From: Cedecea selenatireducens
GTDB lineage: Bacteria; Pseudomonadota; Gammaproteobacteria; Enterobacterales; Enterobacteriaceae
Reading direction: 5' to 3'
Assembly (NCBI RefSeq): GCF_042138895.1
Contig: NZ_JBHIKW010000005.1
Location: 248,001-312,000 of the forward strand
DNA: 64,000 nucleotides
Both the position numbers and the translations under genes were made by a program. The notes under the pieces are model-generated. The model saw only the letters and a program-made list of their open reading frames with translations, had not been told where the DNA came from and did no database searches. Every line of letters starts with the position of its first letter. The stretch's first letter is position 1. This document shows, one piece after another, positions 1-8,583 of the stretch.

Positions 1-1
1 G

Positions 2-1018
2 ATTACCAAAAACCAGACGCCGGCAAAAAGCGCTTCGCGCTTCGATCCGATCGCTTTCTTTGAGCGCTTCGGGGTGCTGATCTTCATGTTCCTGCTGCTG
101 ATTTTCTTCCAGTCGCAGAACAGTAACTTCCTGTCCGAACGTAATATTTTCAACATCCTGACCGAGGTTTCCATTTACGGGATCATTGCGGTGGGTATGA
201 CCTTTGTCATTCTTACGGCGGGTATCGATCTCTCGGTTGGTTCGATCCTTGCGGTTTGCGCAATGACCGCGGCTTATGTGATCAAGGGTGACAACTTCAC
301 TACCGTCGATCCCAACGCCTGGGGCGGTTTTAGCTGGCTGTTGGGGCTTGGGATCTGCCTGGCTATTGGCACGCTAATAGGCTTCCTGCACGGGCTGGGC
401 GTCACTCGCCTGCGCCTGCCGCCGTTCATCGTCACGCTGGGCGGGATGACTATCTGGCGCGGCCTGACGCTGGTGATTAACGATGGTGCGCCTATTGCCG
501 GTTTCGATGCGGGCTACCGCTGGTGGGGACGCGGCGAAATGCTCGGCATCTCCATTCCTATCTGGATCTTCGCCATTGTCTCGATTCTGGGCTATCTGGC
601 GCTGCATAAAACCCGCTGGGGACGCTTCGTCTATGCCATCGGCGGCAACCCCGAAGCGGCTCGCCTCGCCGGGGTCGACGTTAAGCGCGTGCTGGTCAGC
701 GTGTATGTCGTTATCGGCTGCCTCGCAGGGCTGGCGGGCTTTGTGCTCAGCGCCCGCCTCGGCAGCGCCGAAGCGGTGGCGGGGATCTCCTTTGAGCTGC
801 GGGTGATCGCCTCGGTGGTGATCGGCGGCACGTCCCTGATGGGCGGCTACGGGCGGATCAGCGGCACGATCATCGGCGCCATCATCATGGGGATCCTGAT
901 TAACGGCCTGGTGTTGATGAACGTCTCGGCCTATTACCAGCAGATCATTACCGGGCTGATTATCGTGCTGGCGGTGGCGTTTGATACCTACGCCAAGAAC
1001 CGCCGTGGCGCGCTGTAA
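2..1018 (+). CDS. Sugar (probably inositol) ABC transporter permease, 5' partial
   Basis: Membrane permease of a ribose/xylose/inositol-type ABC importer (RbsC-like family). The frame is open from base 2, so the true start lies before the window; an internal GTG at 74 is not the likely start because in-frame coding continues upstream of it. The protein is strongly hydrophobic with about eight to ten membrane segments. It carries the family signature GIAVGMTFVILTAGIDLSVG-like segment (here GIIAVGMTFVIL followed by GIDLSVGS) and a cytoplasmic loop around GNPEAARLAG that should contact the ATPase. It is followed in the same direction by inositol catabolic genes, so myo-inositol or a related cyclitol is the inferred substrate. 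The ATPase and binding protein would lie upstream. Substrate assignment rests on context only. Confidence 0.85.
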   Translation: MTKNQTPAKSASRFDPIAFFERFGVLIFMFLLLIFFQSQNSNFLSERNIFNILTEVSIYGIIAVGMTFVILTAGIDLSVGSILAVCAMTAAYVIKGDNFTTVDPNAWGGFSWLLGLGICLAIGTLIGFLHGLGVTRLRLPPFIVTLGGMTIWRGLTLVINDGAPIAGFDAGYRWWGRGEMLGISIPIWIFAIVSILGYLALHKTRWGRFVYAIGGNPEAARLAGVDVKRVLVSVYVVIGCLAGLAGFVLSARLGSAEAVAGISFELRVIASVVIGGTSLMGGYGRISGTIIGAIIMGILINGLVLMNVSAYYQQIITGLIIVLAVAFDTYAKNRRGAL

Positions 1019-1024
1019 GGATTG

Positions 1025-1195
1025 CCCCTCACCCTAACCCTCTCCCCAGAGGGGAGAGGGGAAAAAAGAGGGGACACCATTACAGCTGCCTCTGTTTTCC
1101 TCTTCTCTTTCAGGGAGAGGGGATAAGCGCGGGGATATTTTCAACGCTGCCTCTGTTTTCCCCTCTCCCTTTCAGGGAGAGGGCCGGGGTGAGGG
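1025..1195. repeat. Composite intergenic palindromic repeat
   Basis: The 209-base gap between the permease and the dehydrogenase is filled by a repeat bounded by CCCTCACCC (1026–1034) and its inverse GGGTGAGGG (1187–1195). Inside are short hairpins of the CCTCTCCCC/GGGGAGAGG type and a direct repeat beginning GCTGCCTCTGTTTTCC at about 1085 and 1146. The same outer inverted repeat recurs at 11528–11580, and a degenerate copy lies at 25282–25316. This is a dispersed intergenic REP-like element. Lying inside an operon, it could form a strong RNA hairpin that sets the ratio of upstream to downstream message. Confidence 0.75.
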
Positions 1196-1227
1196 TAAAG
1201 GACAGGTAACGACTTCAGGAACAACAC

Positions 1228-2361
1228 ATGAAAAAGGTCAGAATTGGTTTAATCGGCACCGGCTACATCGGCAAAGCGCACGCAATAGCCTACGCGCAGG
1301 CGCCGACGGTTTTTGATCTGCAGGGCGAACTGGTCCGTGAAATGGTGGCGGAAGTCACGCCTGAGCTGGCGGCCAAACGCGCTACGGCGTTTGGCTTTAA
1401 TCGCTCCACCGGCGACTGGCGCGAGCTGGTAGCAGATCCAAACATCGATGTGGTGGACATCTGCTCCCCAAATCATCTGCATAAAGAGATGGCGCTGGAG
1501 GCGATTCGCCACGGCAAGCACGTCTATTCGGAGAAGCCGCTGGCGCTCAACGCCCGCGATGCCCGGCTGATGGTGGATGCCGCCGATCTGGCTGGCGTGA
1601 AGACATTGGTCGGCTTCAACTACATGAAGAACCCGACCGCGCAGCTGGCAAAGCAGATTATCGAACGCGGAGAGATTGGCGAAGTGATCCACTTCTACGG
1701 CACCCATAACGAAGACTATATGGCCGATCCGCTTTCGCCGATCCACTGGCACTGCTTCAAAGAAACCGCAGGGCTTGGCGCGCTGGGGGATCTGGCGGCG
1801 CACATCGTCAATATGGCGCAGTACCTGGTGGGCGACATTCGCGAAGTCTGCGGCGATTTGAAAATAGTGGTTCCGCAGCGCCCGGCTTCGGCGGGCAGTA
1901 GTGAAATGGTTACCGTGGAAAACGAAGATCAGGCGCACGCGATGGTGCGTTTTGAAGGCGGTGCTCAGGGGGTGATCGAAACGTCACGCGTTGCCAGCGG
2001 CAGAAAAATGGGGCTGACCTGGACTATCACCGGCACGAAAGGCGCACTGAGCTTTACCCAGGAGCGAATGGCGGAGCTGAAGCTTTATCTGCAAAGCGAT
2101 CCGGAAGGCCGCCAGGGGTTCCGTACGCTGCTGGTTGGCCCGGCCCATCCGGACTACGGCTCGTTCTGCATGGGGGCGGGACACGGCATCGGTTTTAACG
2201 ATCAAAAAACGGTAGAGGTGCGCGATCTGATCGACGGCATTGCCGCTGATAAGCCGATGTGGCCGGATTTTGAAGAGGGCTGGAAGGTATCGCGCATTCT
2301 CGATGCTATCGCCCTGTCTCACCAGCAGGGGCGCTGGGTCAACGTATCTGACATTGTCTGA
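1228..2361 (+). CDS. Gfo/Idh/MocA family oxidoreductase (inositol dehydrogenase-like)
   Basis: NAD(P)-dependent sugar or cyclitol dehydrogenase of 377 residues. The N-terminal Rossmann fold shows GLIGTGYIGKAHA (residues 7–19). The family EKP motif places the catalytic lysine at K103. The GDLAAH segment gives Asp188 and His192, the usual catalytic pair of the family. An ATG at 1228 preceded by AGGAACAAC is a reasonable start. It sits ten bases upstream of iolC, and the operon also holds iolE and iolB, so an inositol-type substrate (myo-inositol, scyllo-inosose or an isomer) is likely. It could be a second dehydrogenase beside a true iolG elsewhere; the exact stereoisomer cannot be read from sequence. 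Confidence 0.85.
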   Translation: MKKVRIGLIGTGYIGKAHAIAYAQAPTVFDLQGELVREMVAEVTPELAAKRATAFGFNRSTGDWRELVADPNIDVVDICSPNHLHKEMALEAIRHGKHVYSEKPLALNARDARLMVDAADLAGVKTLVGFNYMKNPTAQLAKQIIERGEIGEVIHFYGTHNEDYMADPLSPIHWHCFKETAGLGALGDLAAHIVNMAQYLVGDIREVCGDLKIVVPQRPASAGSSEMVTVENEDQAHAMVRFEGGAQGVIETSRVASGRKMGLTWTITGTKGALSFTQERMAELKLYLQSDPEGRQGFRTLLVGPAHPDYGSFCMGAGHGIGFNDQKTVEVRDLIDGIAADKPMWPDFEEGWKVSRILDAIALSHQQGRWVNVSDIV

Positions 2362-2370
2362 GGACGAAGC

Positions 2371-4272
2371 ATGAAAGAAAAGCAGTTGGATCTGATTTGC
2401 ATGGGGCGGGTCGCGGTAGATCTCTACAGCCAACAGATTGGCGCGCGGCTGGAAGATGCCAGCAGCTTCGCCCGCTATCTTGGCGGTTCGTCCGGCAATG
2501 TGGCCTACGGCACCGCACGCCAGGGGCTGAAATCTTCCATGCTGGCGCGCGTTGGCGACGAGCACATGGGGCGCTTTTTGCGTGAAGAGCTTAGCCAGGT
2601 CGGCTGTGATACCAGCCATTTAATCACCGATAAAGATCGGCTGACGGCGCTGGTGCTGCTGGGCATCAAAGATCGCGACACTTTTCCGCTGATTTTTTAC
2701 CGCGACAACTGTGCCGATATGGCAATTACGGCGGATGATTTCAGCGAAGAGTACATTGCCTCCGCCCGCTGCCTGGCGATCACCGGCACACATCTTTCTA
2801 ATCCGCGTACCCGTGAGGCGGTGCTGACCGCGCTGAACTATGCCCGCCGGAACGATGTGCGCACCGTGCTGGATATCGATTACCGCCCGGTGTTGTGGGG
2901 GCTGGCCTCTCTTGGCGACGGCGAGACGCGCTTTGTTGAAGCTGAGCAGGTGACAAAACAGCTGCAATCCGTTCTGCATCTTTTTGACGTCATCGTCGGC
3001 ACCGAAGAGGAGTTTCATATTGCCGGGGGCTCAACCGACACGCTGGCGGCGTTGAAAAAAGTACGTCAGACGACGGATGCAGCGATGGTCTGTAAGCGCG
3101 GGGCGCAGGGCTGCTCGGTATTCCTCGGGCTGATTCCTGATTCGCTGGACGGCGGGATCAACGTCAGCGGCGTGCGTGTGGAAGTTCTCAACGTGCTGGG
3201 CGCAGGGGACGCGTTTATGTCCGGGCTGCTGCGCGGCTACCTTAATGATGAAGGCTGGGAGCAGGCCTGCCGCTATGCCAATGCCTGCGGCGCGCTGGTA
3301 GTTTCACGCCACGGCTGCGCTCCGGCGATGCCGAGCAAAATCGAACTGGATGACTATCTTTCGCGCGAGCACCTGGTGCCTCGCCCGGATCTCGACGCTC
3401 GTCTGAACCACCTGCACCGCGTCACCACTCGCCGCCGCCAGTGGCCGGAACTCTGCGTGATGGCTTTCGACCATCGTAGCCAACTGGAAGAGATGGCGCT
3501 CAAAAGCGGGGCGGATTTACGTCGTATTCCGGTTTTGAAACAGCTGATTTTGCAGGCCAGCCGTGATGCCGCTCAGCGTGCCGAACTGGAGGGCAAGGCC
3601 GGTCTGCTGTGCGACGGCACCTTCGGGCAAGACGCGCTGAATTCGATCACCGGTGAAGGCTGGTGGATTGGCCGTCCGATTGAACTGCCGGGCTCGCGTC
3701 CGCTGGAAATGGAGCACGGCAACATAGGCTCGCAGCTGATTAGCTGGCCGCAGGAACACATCGTTAAATGCCTGGTCTTTTTCCACCCGGAAGACGCCCA
3801 TGCCCTGCGCCTCGAGCAGGAGCAGAAGATTGCGGAAGTATACCGCGCCTGCTGCCAGTCGGGTCACGAGCTGCTGCTGGAAGTTATCCTGCCGGCGAAT
3901 ATGCCGCGCAGCGACGAGCTTTATCTCAGAGCCGTTTCCCGCTTCTACAACCTTGGTATTTACCCTGACTGGTGGAAGCTTCCGCCGCTGACCAGCGCTG
4001 GCTGGGCCGCACTGAGCGAGCTGGTTGAGAAGCGCGATCCCCACTGCCGCGGCGTGGTGATCCTCGGGCTGGATGCCCCGGTCGACGTGCTGCGCGACGG
4101 TTTCAACGCGGCAGCCAATTACCCGATTGTGAAAGGCTTTGCGGTAGGGCGCACGCTGTTTGGCGAAGCCTCGCAGGCCTGGCTAAAACGCGATATCGAC
4201 GATGCGCAGCTGGTGGCACGCATCCGTGACAATTACCTGCGGCTGATCGCCCTGTGGCGCGAGCGCGGCTAG
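2371..4272 (+). CDS. iolC: 5-dehydro-2-deoxygluconokinase fused to DUF2090 domain
   Basis: Two-domain protein of 633 residues. Residues 1 to about 325 are a PfkB-family sugar kinase. A glycine-rich nucleotide-side motif GGSSGNVAYG lies near residue 38, and GAGDAF at 277–282 carries the catalytic base Asp280. This half should phosphorylate 2-deoxy-5-keto-D-gluconate in inositol catabolism. Residues from about 335 to the end match the DUF2090 domain often fused to IolC, an aldolase-like TIM-barrel segment that contains MAFDHRSQLEEM near its start; the domain may act on the phosphorylated product, but its role here is inferred. Start ATG 2371 has AGGACGAAG upstream, nine bases after the previous stop, indicating one operon. 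Confidence 0.9.
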   Translation: MKEKQLDLICMGRVAVDLYSQQIGARLEDASSFARYLGGSSGNVAYGTARQGLKSSMLARVGDEHMGRFLREELSQVGCDTSHLITDKDRLTALVLLGIKDRDTFPLIFYRDNCADMAITADDFSEEYIASARCLAITGTHLSNPRTREAVLTALNYARRNDVRTVLDIDYRPVLWGLASLGDGETRFVEAEQVTKQLQSVLHLFDVIVGTEEEFHIAGGSTDTLAALKKVRQTTDAAMVCKRGAQGCSVFLGLIPDSLDGGINVSGVRVEVLNVLGAGDAFMSGLLRGYLNDEGWEQACRYANACGALVVSRHGCAPAMPSKIELDDYLSREHLVPRPDLDARLNHLHRVTTRRRQWPELCVMAFDHRSQLEEMALKSGADLRRIPVLKQLILQASRDAAQRAELEGKAGLLCDGTFGQDALNSITGEGWWIGRPIELPGSRPLEMEHGNIGSQLISWPQEHIVKCLVFFHPEDAHALRLEQEQKIAEVYRACCQSGHELLLEVILPANMPRSDELYLRAVSRFYNLGIYPDWWKLPPLTSAGWAALSELVEKRDPHCRGVVILGLDAPVDVLRDGFNAAANYPIVKGFAVGRTLFGEASQAWLKRDIDDAQLVARIRDNYLRLIALWRERG

Positions 4273-4294
4273 CATAAACACTAAGGAGAGCATT

Positions 4295-5185
4295 ATGACC
4301 GTGCATTTAGGCATTAACCCCCTGACCTGGACCAATGACGATCTGCCTTCTTTGGGCGCAGACACGCCGCTGGATACCTGCCTGAGCGAGGGCAAAGAGG
4401 CCGGGTTTGAAGGTTTTGAGCTGGGGAATAAATTCCCGCGAGAGGCCGGCGTGCTGGGGCCGATTCTCGACAAGCATGCGTTAAAGCTGGTTTCCGGCTG
4501 GTATTCCGGGCGGCTACTGGAACGTTCCGTGGAGGAGGAAATTGAAGCCGTGCAGCCGCATCTGACGTTGCTCCGCGAGCTGGGTGCGAAGGTGCTGGTC
4601 TTTGCCGAGGTAACTCATTGTATTCACGGTGAACAGCAAACCCCGGTGCATTTACGTCCTCGTTTCCCGGCAGAACGCTGGCAAGAATACGGCGAGAAGC
4701 TCACCGCGTTTGCCCGGTATACGCAGCAGCAAGGCGTGCAAATTGCCTATCATCACCATATGGGCACGGTTATCGAGAGCGCAGACGACGTTAATAATTT
4801 GATGCTTCACACCGGGCCGGAAGTTGGGCTGTTGCTGGACACCGGGCACTTGACCTTTGCGGGAGCCGATCCTCTGGCCGTGGCCGAGCGCTGGATTTCA
4901 CGCATTAATCATGTGCACTGCAAAGACGTGCGCGCTGGCGTGCTGGCTGACGTGAAAAACCGTAAAACCAGCTTCCTGGATGCGGTGCTGAGCGGCGTGT
5001 TTACCGTACCGGGCGACGGCTGTGTGAACTATCCGCCGATCATGGCACTGCTGAAAAAGCAGGGCTATCAGGGCTGGCTGGTTGTTGAAGCTGAGCAGGA
5101 TCCTGCTGTGGCGCACCCGATGACCTACGCGCGGCTGGGCTACGCTAACCTGAGCCGCTTCGCTCGTGAAGCTGGGTTGATTTAA
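4295..5185 (+). CDS. iolE: Myo-inosose-2 dehydratase
   Basis: Dehydratase of 296 residues from the xylose-isomerase-like TIM-barrel superfamily. It converts 2-keto-myo-inositol to 3D-trihydroxycyclohexane-1,2-dione, the second step of inositol breakdown. Recognisable IolE features are the N-terminal INPLTWTNDDLPSLG segment, a YHHHMGTVIES stretch and a LLLDTGHLTFAG stretch that supply metal ligands, and HVHCKDVR late in the barrel. AAGGAGAG precedes the ATG. It lies 22 bases after iolC and nine bases before iolB, so it is cotranscribed with them. Length is typical of the family. Confidence 0.93.
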   Translation: MTVHLGINPLTWTNDDLPSLGADTPLDTCLSEGKEAGFEGFELGNKFPREAGVLGPILDKHALKLVSGWYSGRLLERSVEEEIEAVQPHLTLLRELGAKVLVFAEVTHCIHGEQQTPVHLRPRFPAERWQEYGEKLTAFARYTQQQGVQIAYHHHMGTVIESADDVNNLMLHTGPEVGLLLDTGHLTFAGADPLAVAERWISRINHVHCKDVRAGVLADVKNRKTSFLDAVLSGVFTVPGDGCVNYPPIMALLKKQGYQGWLVVEAEQDPAVAHPMTYARLGYANLSRFAREAGLI

Positions 5186-5194
5186 GGAGGGTAA

Positions 5195-6019
5195 ATGGCT
5201 GAATTACTTTCCCGCTGGCAGCAGCCAGATGCGCAGGGGCAGACGCAGGACGTCACGCCGGAAAACGCGGGCTGGGACTACGTGGGATTTGCTGCTTACC
5301 AGCTTCAGGAAGGGCAGATTCTGGAGCTGCCTGCCGTGGAAGATGAGCGTTGCCTGGTGCTGGTCGCGGGGCGAGCTACGGTAGATACGCCGCTTGCCCG
5401 CTTCCCTGAAATCGGCGACCGCATGAGCCCGTTTGAACGCCGTAAACCCTGGGCCGTGTACGTGACTTCCGGCGAGCCGGTTAAGGTTCAGGCGCTTACC
5501 GCGCTCGAGCTGGCCGTTTGCTCCGCGCCTGGAAAAGGGACTTATGCCACTCGCCTTATCGCCCCGCAGGATATTGATGCCGAAGCGCGTGGCAAAGGCC
5601 ACAACCAGCGCTATGTCCACAATATTCTGCCCGAGGATAAGCCCGCCGACAGCCTGCTGGTGGTGGAGGTATATACCAATGAGGGCTGCACCAGCTCGTA
5701 CCCAAGCCACAAGCACGACGTCGATAATCCGCCTCACGAGACCTATCTCGAAGAGACCTATTATCACCGGCTCAACCCGCCGCAGGGCTTCTGCATGCAG
5801 CGCGTTTACACCGACGATCGCGCTCTGGATGAGTGTATGGCGGTGTACGACAAAGACGTGGTGAAAGTGCCGAAAGGCTACCACCCGGTGGCGACGATGG
5901 CCGGGTACGACAGCTACTACCTGAACGTAATGGCGGGGCCGGTACGAAAGTGGATGTTTACCTGGGAGAAAGATCACGCCTGGATCAACAGCAACGAGTA
6001 CGGCGCTCAGCAGGAGTAG
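5195..6019 (+). CDS. iolB: 5-deoxy-glucuronate isomerase
   Basis: Cupin-fold isomerase of 274 residues that converts 5-deoxy-glucuronate to 2-deoxy-5-keto-gluconate, feeding IolC. The C-terminal half carries the expected metal-binding region with SYPSHKHDVDNPPHETYLEE (His, His and Glu ligands). The end motif MFTWEKDHAWINS is characteristic of IolB. The ribosome site AAGGAGGG sits just before ATG 5195, nine bases after iolE. It is the last gene of the operon and is followed by a terminator-like hairpin. Confidence 0.93.
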   Translation: MAELLSRWQQPDAQGQTQDVTPENAGWDYVGFAAYQLQEGQILELPAVEDERCLVLVAGRATVDTPLARFPEIGDRMSPFERRKPWAVYVTSGEPVKVQALTALELAVCSAPGKGTYATRLIAPQDIDAEARGKGHNQRYVHNILPEDKPADSLLVVEVYTNEGCTSSYPSHKHDVDNPPHETYLEETYYHRLNPPQGFCMQRVYTDDRALDECMAVYDKDVVKVPKGYHPVATMAGYDSYYLNVMAGPVRKWMFTWEKDHAWINSNEYGAQQE

Positions 6020-6035
6020 CTGACAATAGGCTAAT

Positions 6036-6066
6036 CAAGGCTGCCCGATGAGGCGGCCTTTTCTTT
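6036..6066 (+). terminator. Terminator of the iol operon
   Basis: AAGGCTGCC and GGCGGCCTT form a nine-pair stem (one G·T pair) around a six-base loop and are followed by a T-rich run, directly after the iolB stop codon. Confidence 0.8.
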
Positions 6067-6224
6067 GGGTAAAACCTTACCGAAATAGGTTTTTTTTAAA
6101 CGAAGCGCGACTGCACAAAACCGTGGGCAGAGGTGTATGATGACGCCTTCTCTGTCAGGTTAATTTTAACGTGCAGACGACAATCAGCGTGACCTTTGCC
6201 GCCTGCCTGATTTAGGTTGGAAAC

Positions 6225-8087
6225 ATGCATACAGGAACACCAGACCACGATTCGCCCTTCGGTACACTTCTGGGCTATGCGCCGGGTGGCGTAGCGATTT
6301 ACTCTTCTAATTACGGCAGCCTCGACCCAAAAAATTACCCCGAAGAAGCCGAGTTTCGAAGCTACATCGGCAACGAATACATGGGCCACAAATGGCAGTG
6401 CGTTGAATTTGCTCGCCGTTTCCTCTTCCTCAATTACGGCTTTGTGTTCACCGATGTCCATATGGCGTGGGAAATATTTTCTCTGCGCTTTTTACGTCAG
6501 GTGGTGAACGACAATATTCTGCCGCTGCAGGCCTTTGCTAATGGCTCAAAACGGGCGCCTGAAGCGGGTGCGCTGCTTATCTGGCAGAAGGGCGGTGAGT
6601 TTCATGAAACAGGCCATGTCGCGGTGATCACTCAGCTTATCGGCACTAAAGTGCGCATCGCCGAGCAGAACGTGATTCATGCGCCGTTACCCGCCGGGCA
6701 ACAATGGACGCGTGAGTTAACCCTGGTTGAGCATGATGGGAGCTACACGCTGCAGGATACCTTTACCGACACCTCAATCCTCGGCTGGATGATCCAGACT
6801 GAGGATACGGCCCACAGTGAGCCACAGCCAGAAATCGGCGGTGAAGCGTTAAAAATTGGCGGGGCTCGCCTGGCCAACAAGCGCCAGTTCGACGGCAAAT
6901 GGCTGAATGAAAAAGATGAACTCCAGCGGGCCTATATACAGGCCAATGGCCACATTATTAATAAAGATCCCTGTCAGTATTTCACCATTACCGAAAGCGC
7001 CGAGCAGGAGCTGATTAAGGCCACCAACGAGCTGCATCTGATGTACCTGCATGCTACGGATAAAGTGCTGAAAGACGACAATTTGCTGGCACTTTTTGAT
7101 ATCCCCAAAATTCTCTGGCCTCGCCTGCGGCTTTCCTGGCAGTGGCGTCGCCACCAGATGGTCAGCGGCCGCATGGATTTTTGTATGGATGAACGCGGGC
7201 TGAAAGTGTACGAATACAACGCCGATTCTGCCTCCTGCCACACTGAGAGTGGGCTGATTCTTGAAGAGTGGGTTAAGACAGGTTACCGGGGCACCGGGCA
7301 TAATCCGGCCGAAGGTCTGCTCGAGGAACTTACCGGCGCGTGGAAGCACAGCAGCGCCCGGCCGTTTGTCCACATCATGCAGGACAACGACTTGGAAGAG
7401 GATTATCACGCCTTATTCATGCAGCGGTCGCTGATGCAGGCCGGGTTCGACACCAAAATATTGCACGGCCTGGGCGAGCTAAGCTGGGACAGCGCCGGGC
7501 AGCTTATTGATAGCGATGGCAGGGCGGTGAACTGCGTCTGGAAGACCTGGGCGTGGGAAACGGCGATTGAGCAAATTCGCGAGGTCAGCGAAACCGAATA
7601 TGCCGCCGTACCTATCCGTACCGGTCACCCTCAAAACGAGATCAGGCTGATCGACGTCTTGCTTCGCCCTGAAGTGCTGGTGTTTGAGCCGCTATGGACG
7701 GTGATTCCCGGTAACAAAGCCATTCTGCCGGTGCTCTGGCAGCTATTCCCGAATCACCGTTACCTGCTGGATACGGATTTTGAGGTGAACGAGCTGCTGG
7801 CAAAAACAGGTTATGCGGTGAAACCTATCGCAGGCCGGTGCGGCAGTAACATCGACTTGATAAGCCACCACGATGAGCTGCTGGATAAAACCAGCGGCAA
7901 GTTTGTTGCCCGCAAGAATATCTATCAGCAGCTGTGGTGTCTGCCGAAAGTGGACGGCAAATACATCCAGGTTTGTACCTTTACGGTTGGCGGCAGCTAC
8001 GGTGGCACCTGCCTGCGGGGGGATGATTCGCTGGTGATTAAAAAAGAGAGCGATATCGAACCGCTGATTGTGGTCAAAGACAAATAG
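6225..8087 (+). CDS. gss: Bifunctional glutathionylspermidine synthetase/amidase
   Basis: Cytoplasmic enzyme of 620 residues that joins glutathione to spermidine with ATP and can hydrolyse the product back. The N-terminal CHAP amidase domain shows the catalytic Cys59 in HKWQCVEFARRF and His131 in HETGHVAVI, the same positions as in E. coli. The C-terminal ATP-grasp synthetase contains MDFCMDERGLKVYEYNADSA and the terminal RKNIYQQLWCLPK and GGSYGGTCLRGDD stretches. It stands alone between the iol operon and a tRNA locus, with its own leader of about 200 bases. Proximity to speC fits polyamine metabolism, although in E. coli gss lies elsewhere. Confidence 0.96.
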   Translation: MHTGTPDHDSPFGTLLGYAPGGVAIYSSNYGSLDPKNYPEEAEFRSYIGNEYMGHKWQCVEFARRFLFLNYGFVFTDVHMAWEIFSLRFLRQVVNDNILPLQAFANGSKRAPEAGALLIWQKGGEFHETGHVAVITQLIGTKVRIAEQNVIHAPLPAGQQWTRELTLVEHDGSYTLQDTFTDTSILGWMIQTEDTAHSEPQPEIGGEALKIGGARLANKRQFDGKWLNEKDELQRAYIQANGHIINKDPCQYFTITESAEQELIKATNELHLMYLHATDKVLKDDNLLALFDIPKILWPRLRLSWQWRRHQMVSGRMDFCMDERGLKVYEYNADSASCHTESGLILEEWVKTGYRGTGHNPAEGLLEELTGAWKHSSARPFVHIMQDNDLEEDYHALFMQRSLMQAGFDTKILHGLGELSWDSAGQLIDSDGRAVNCVWKTWAWETAIEQIREVSETEYAAVPIRTGHPQNEIRLIDVLLRPEVLVFEPLWTVIPGNKAILPVLWQLFPNHRYLLDTDFEVNELLAKTGYAVKPIAGRCGSNIDLISHHDELLDKTSGKFVARKNIYQQLWCLPKVDGKYIQVCTFTVGGSYGGTCLRGDDSLVIKKESDIEPLIVVKDK

Positions 8088-8105
8088 ATTATTTAAATGA
8101 ACAAT

Positions 8106-8145
8106 AGAGTCCCCTGTTATTGATGGGGGGCTCTTTATCTTTTTG
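8106..8145 (+). terminator. Terminator after gss
   Basis: AGAGTCCCC pairs with GGGGGGCTCT across a short AT-rich loop and is followed by TTTATCTTTTT. It lies about 20 bases after the gss stop codon. Confidence 0.75.
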
Positions 8146-8184
8146 ATGTGTTTGTTATTTACTCTGGTGTGATGTGGTTTTTCG

Positions 8185-8583
8185 ATGAAAAAAATACTGT
8201 CTGTTTTTATAGGATTTATTATCTCTGGTGCAGCATTGGCCGATCAATGTACTGGTGTTCTGATTCGGGACACACAGATTAGCACTGGGGAAGTCGTAGC
8301 GGGTGGTGTATCCAGATACCCACTTAACTATGCTGAAAGAGGCAATTTATTATCTGTCAGCATTAATGGCACTGATTTAAATTTTCAAACCACGCCTGTT
8401 TACAACGATAAGTGGAAGAAAAATGCCAAAATGCAGATGCGCACTGGATTAATTGATACCGGAGAGTTTGGTGCTGAGATAATAACGATCAAGGAAAGTA
8501 ACAAGATGTCGGCTATTCAGCTGACGATAAAAAACGGTGATAAAGAACGAATAATTAGTGGTTCAAGATGCGGTGAAGACTAA
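8185..8583 (+). CDS. Small secreted protein of unknown function
   Basis: Encodes 132 residues. The first 19 (MKKILSVFIGFIISGAALA) form a clear Sec signal peptide with an ALA cleavage site, so the mature protein of about 113 residues should be periplasmic or exported. It has two cysteines, near the mature N-terminus and near the C-terminus, which could form a disulfide. No family was recognised. Base composition is much more AT-rich than its neighbours, and its stop codon TAA lies exactly at the start of the first tandem repeat unit that follows. These are signs of an acquired gene placed beside the tRNA locus. An upstream ribosome site is weak. Confidence 0.7.
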   Translation: MKKILSVFIGFIISGAALADQCTGVLIRDTQISTGEVVAGGVSRYPLNYAERGNLLSVSINGTDLNFQTTPVYNDKWKKNAKMQMRTGLIDTGEFGAEIITIKESNKMSAIQLTIKNGDKERIISGSRCGED

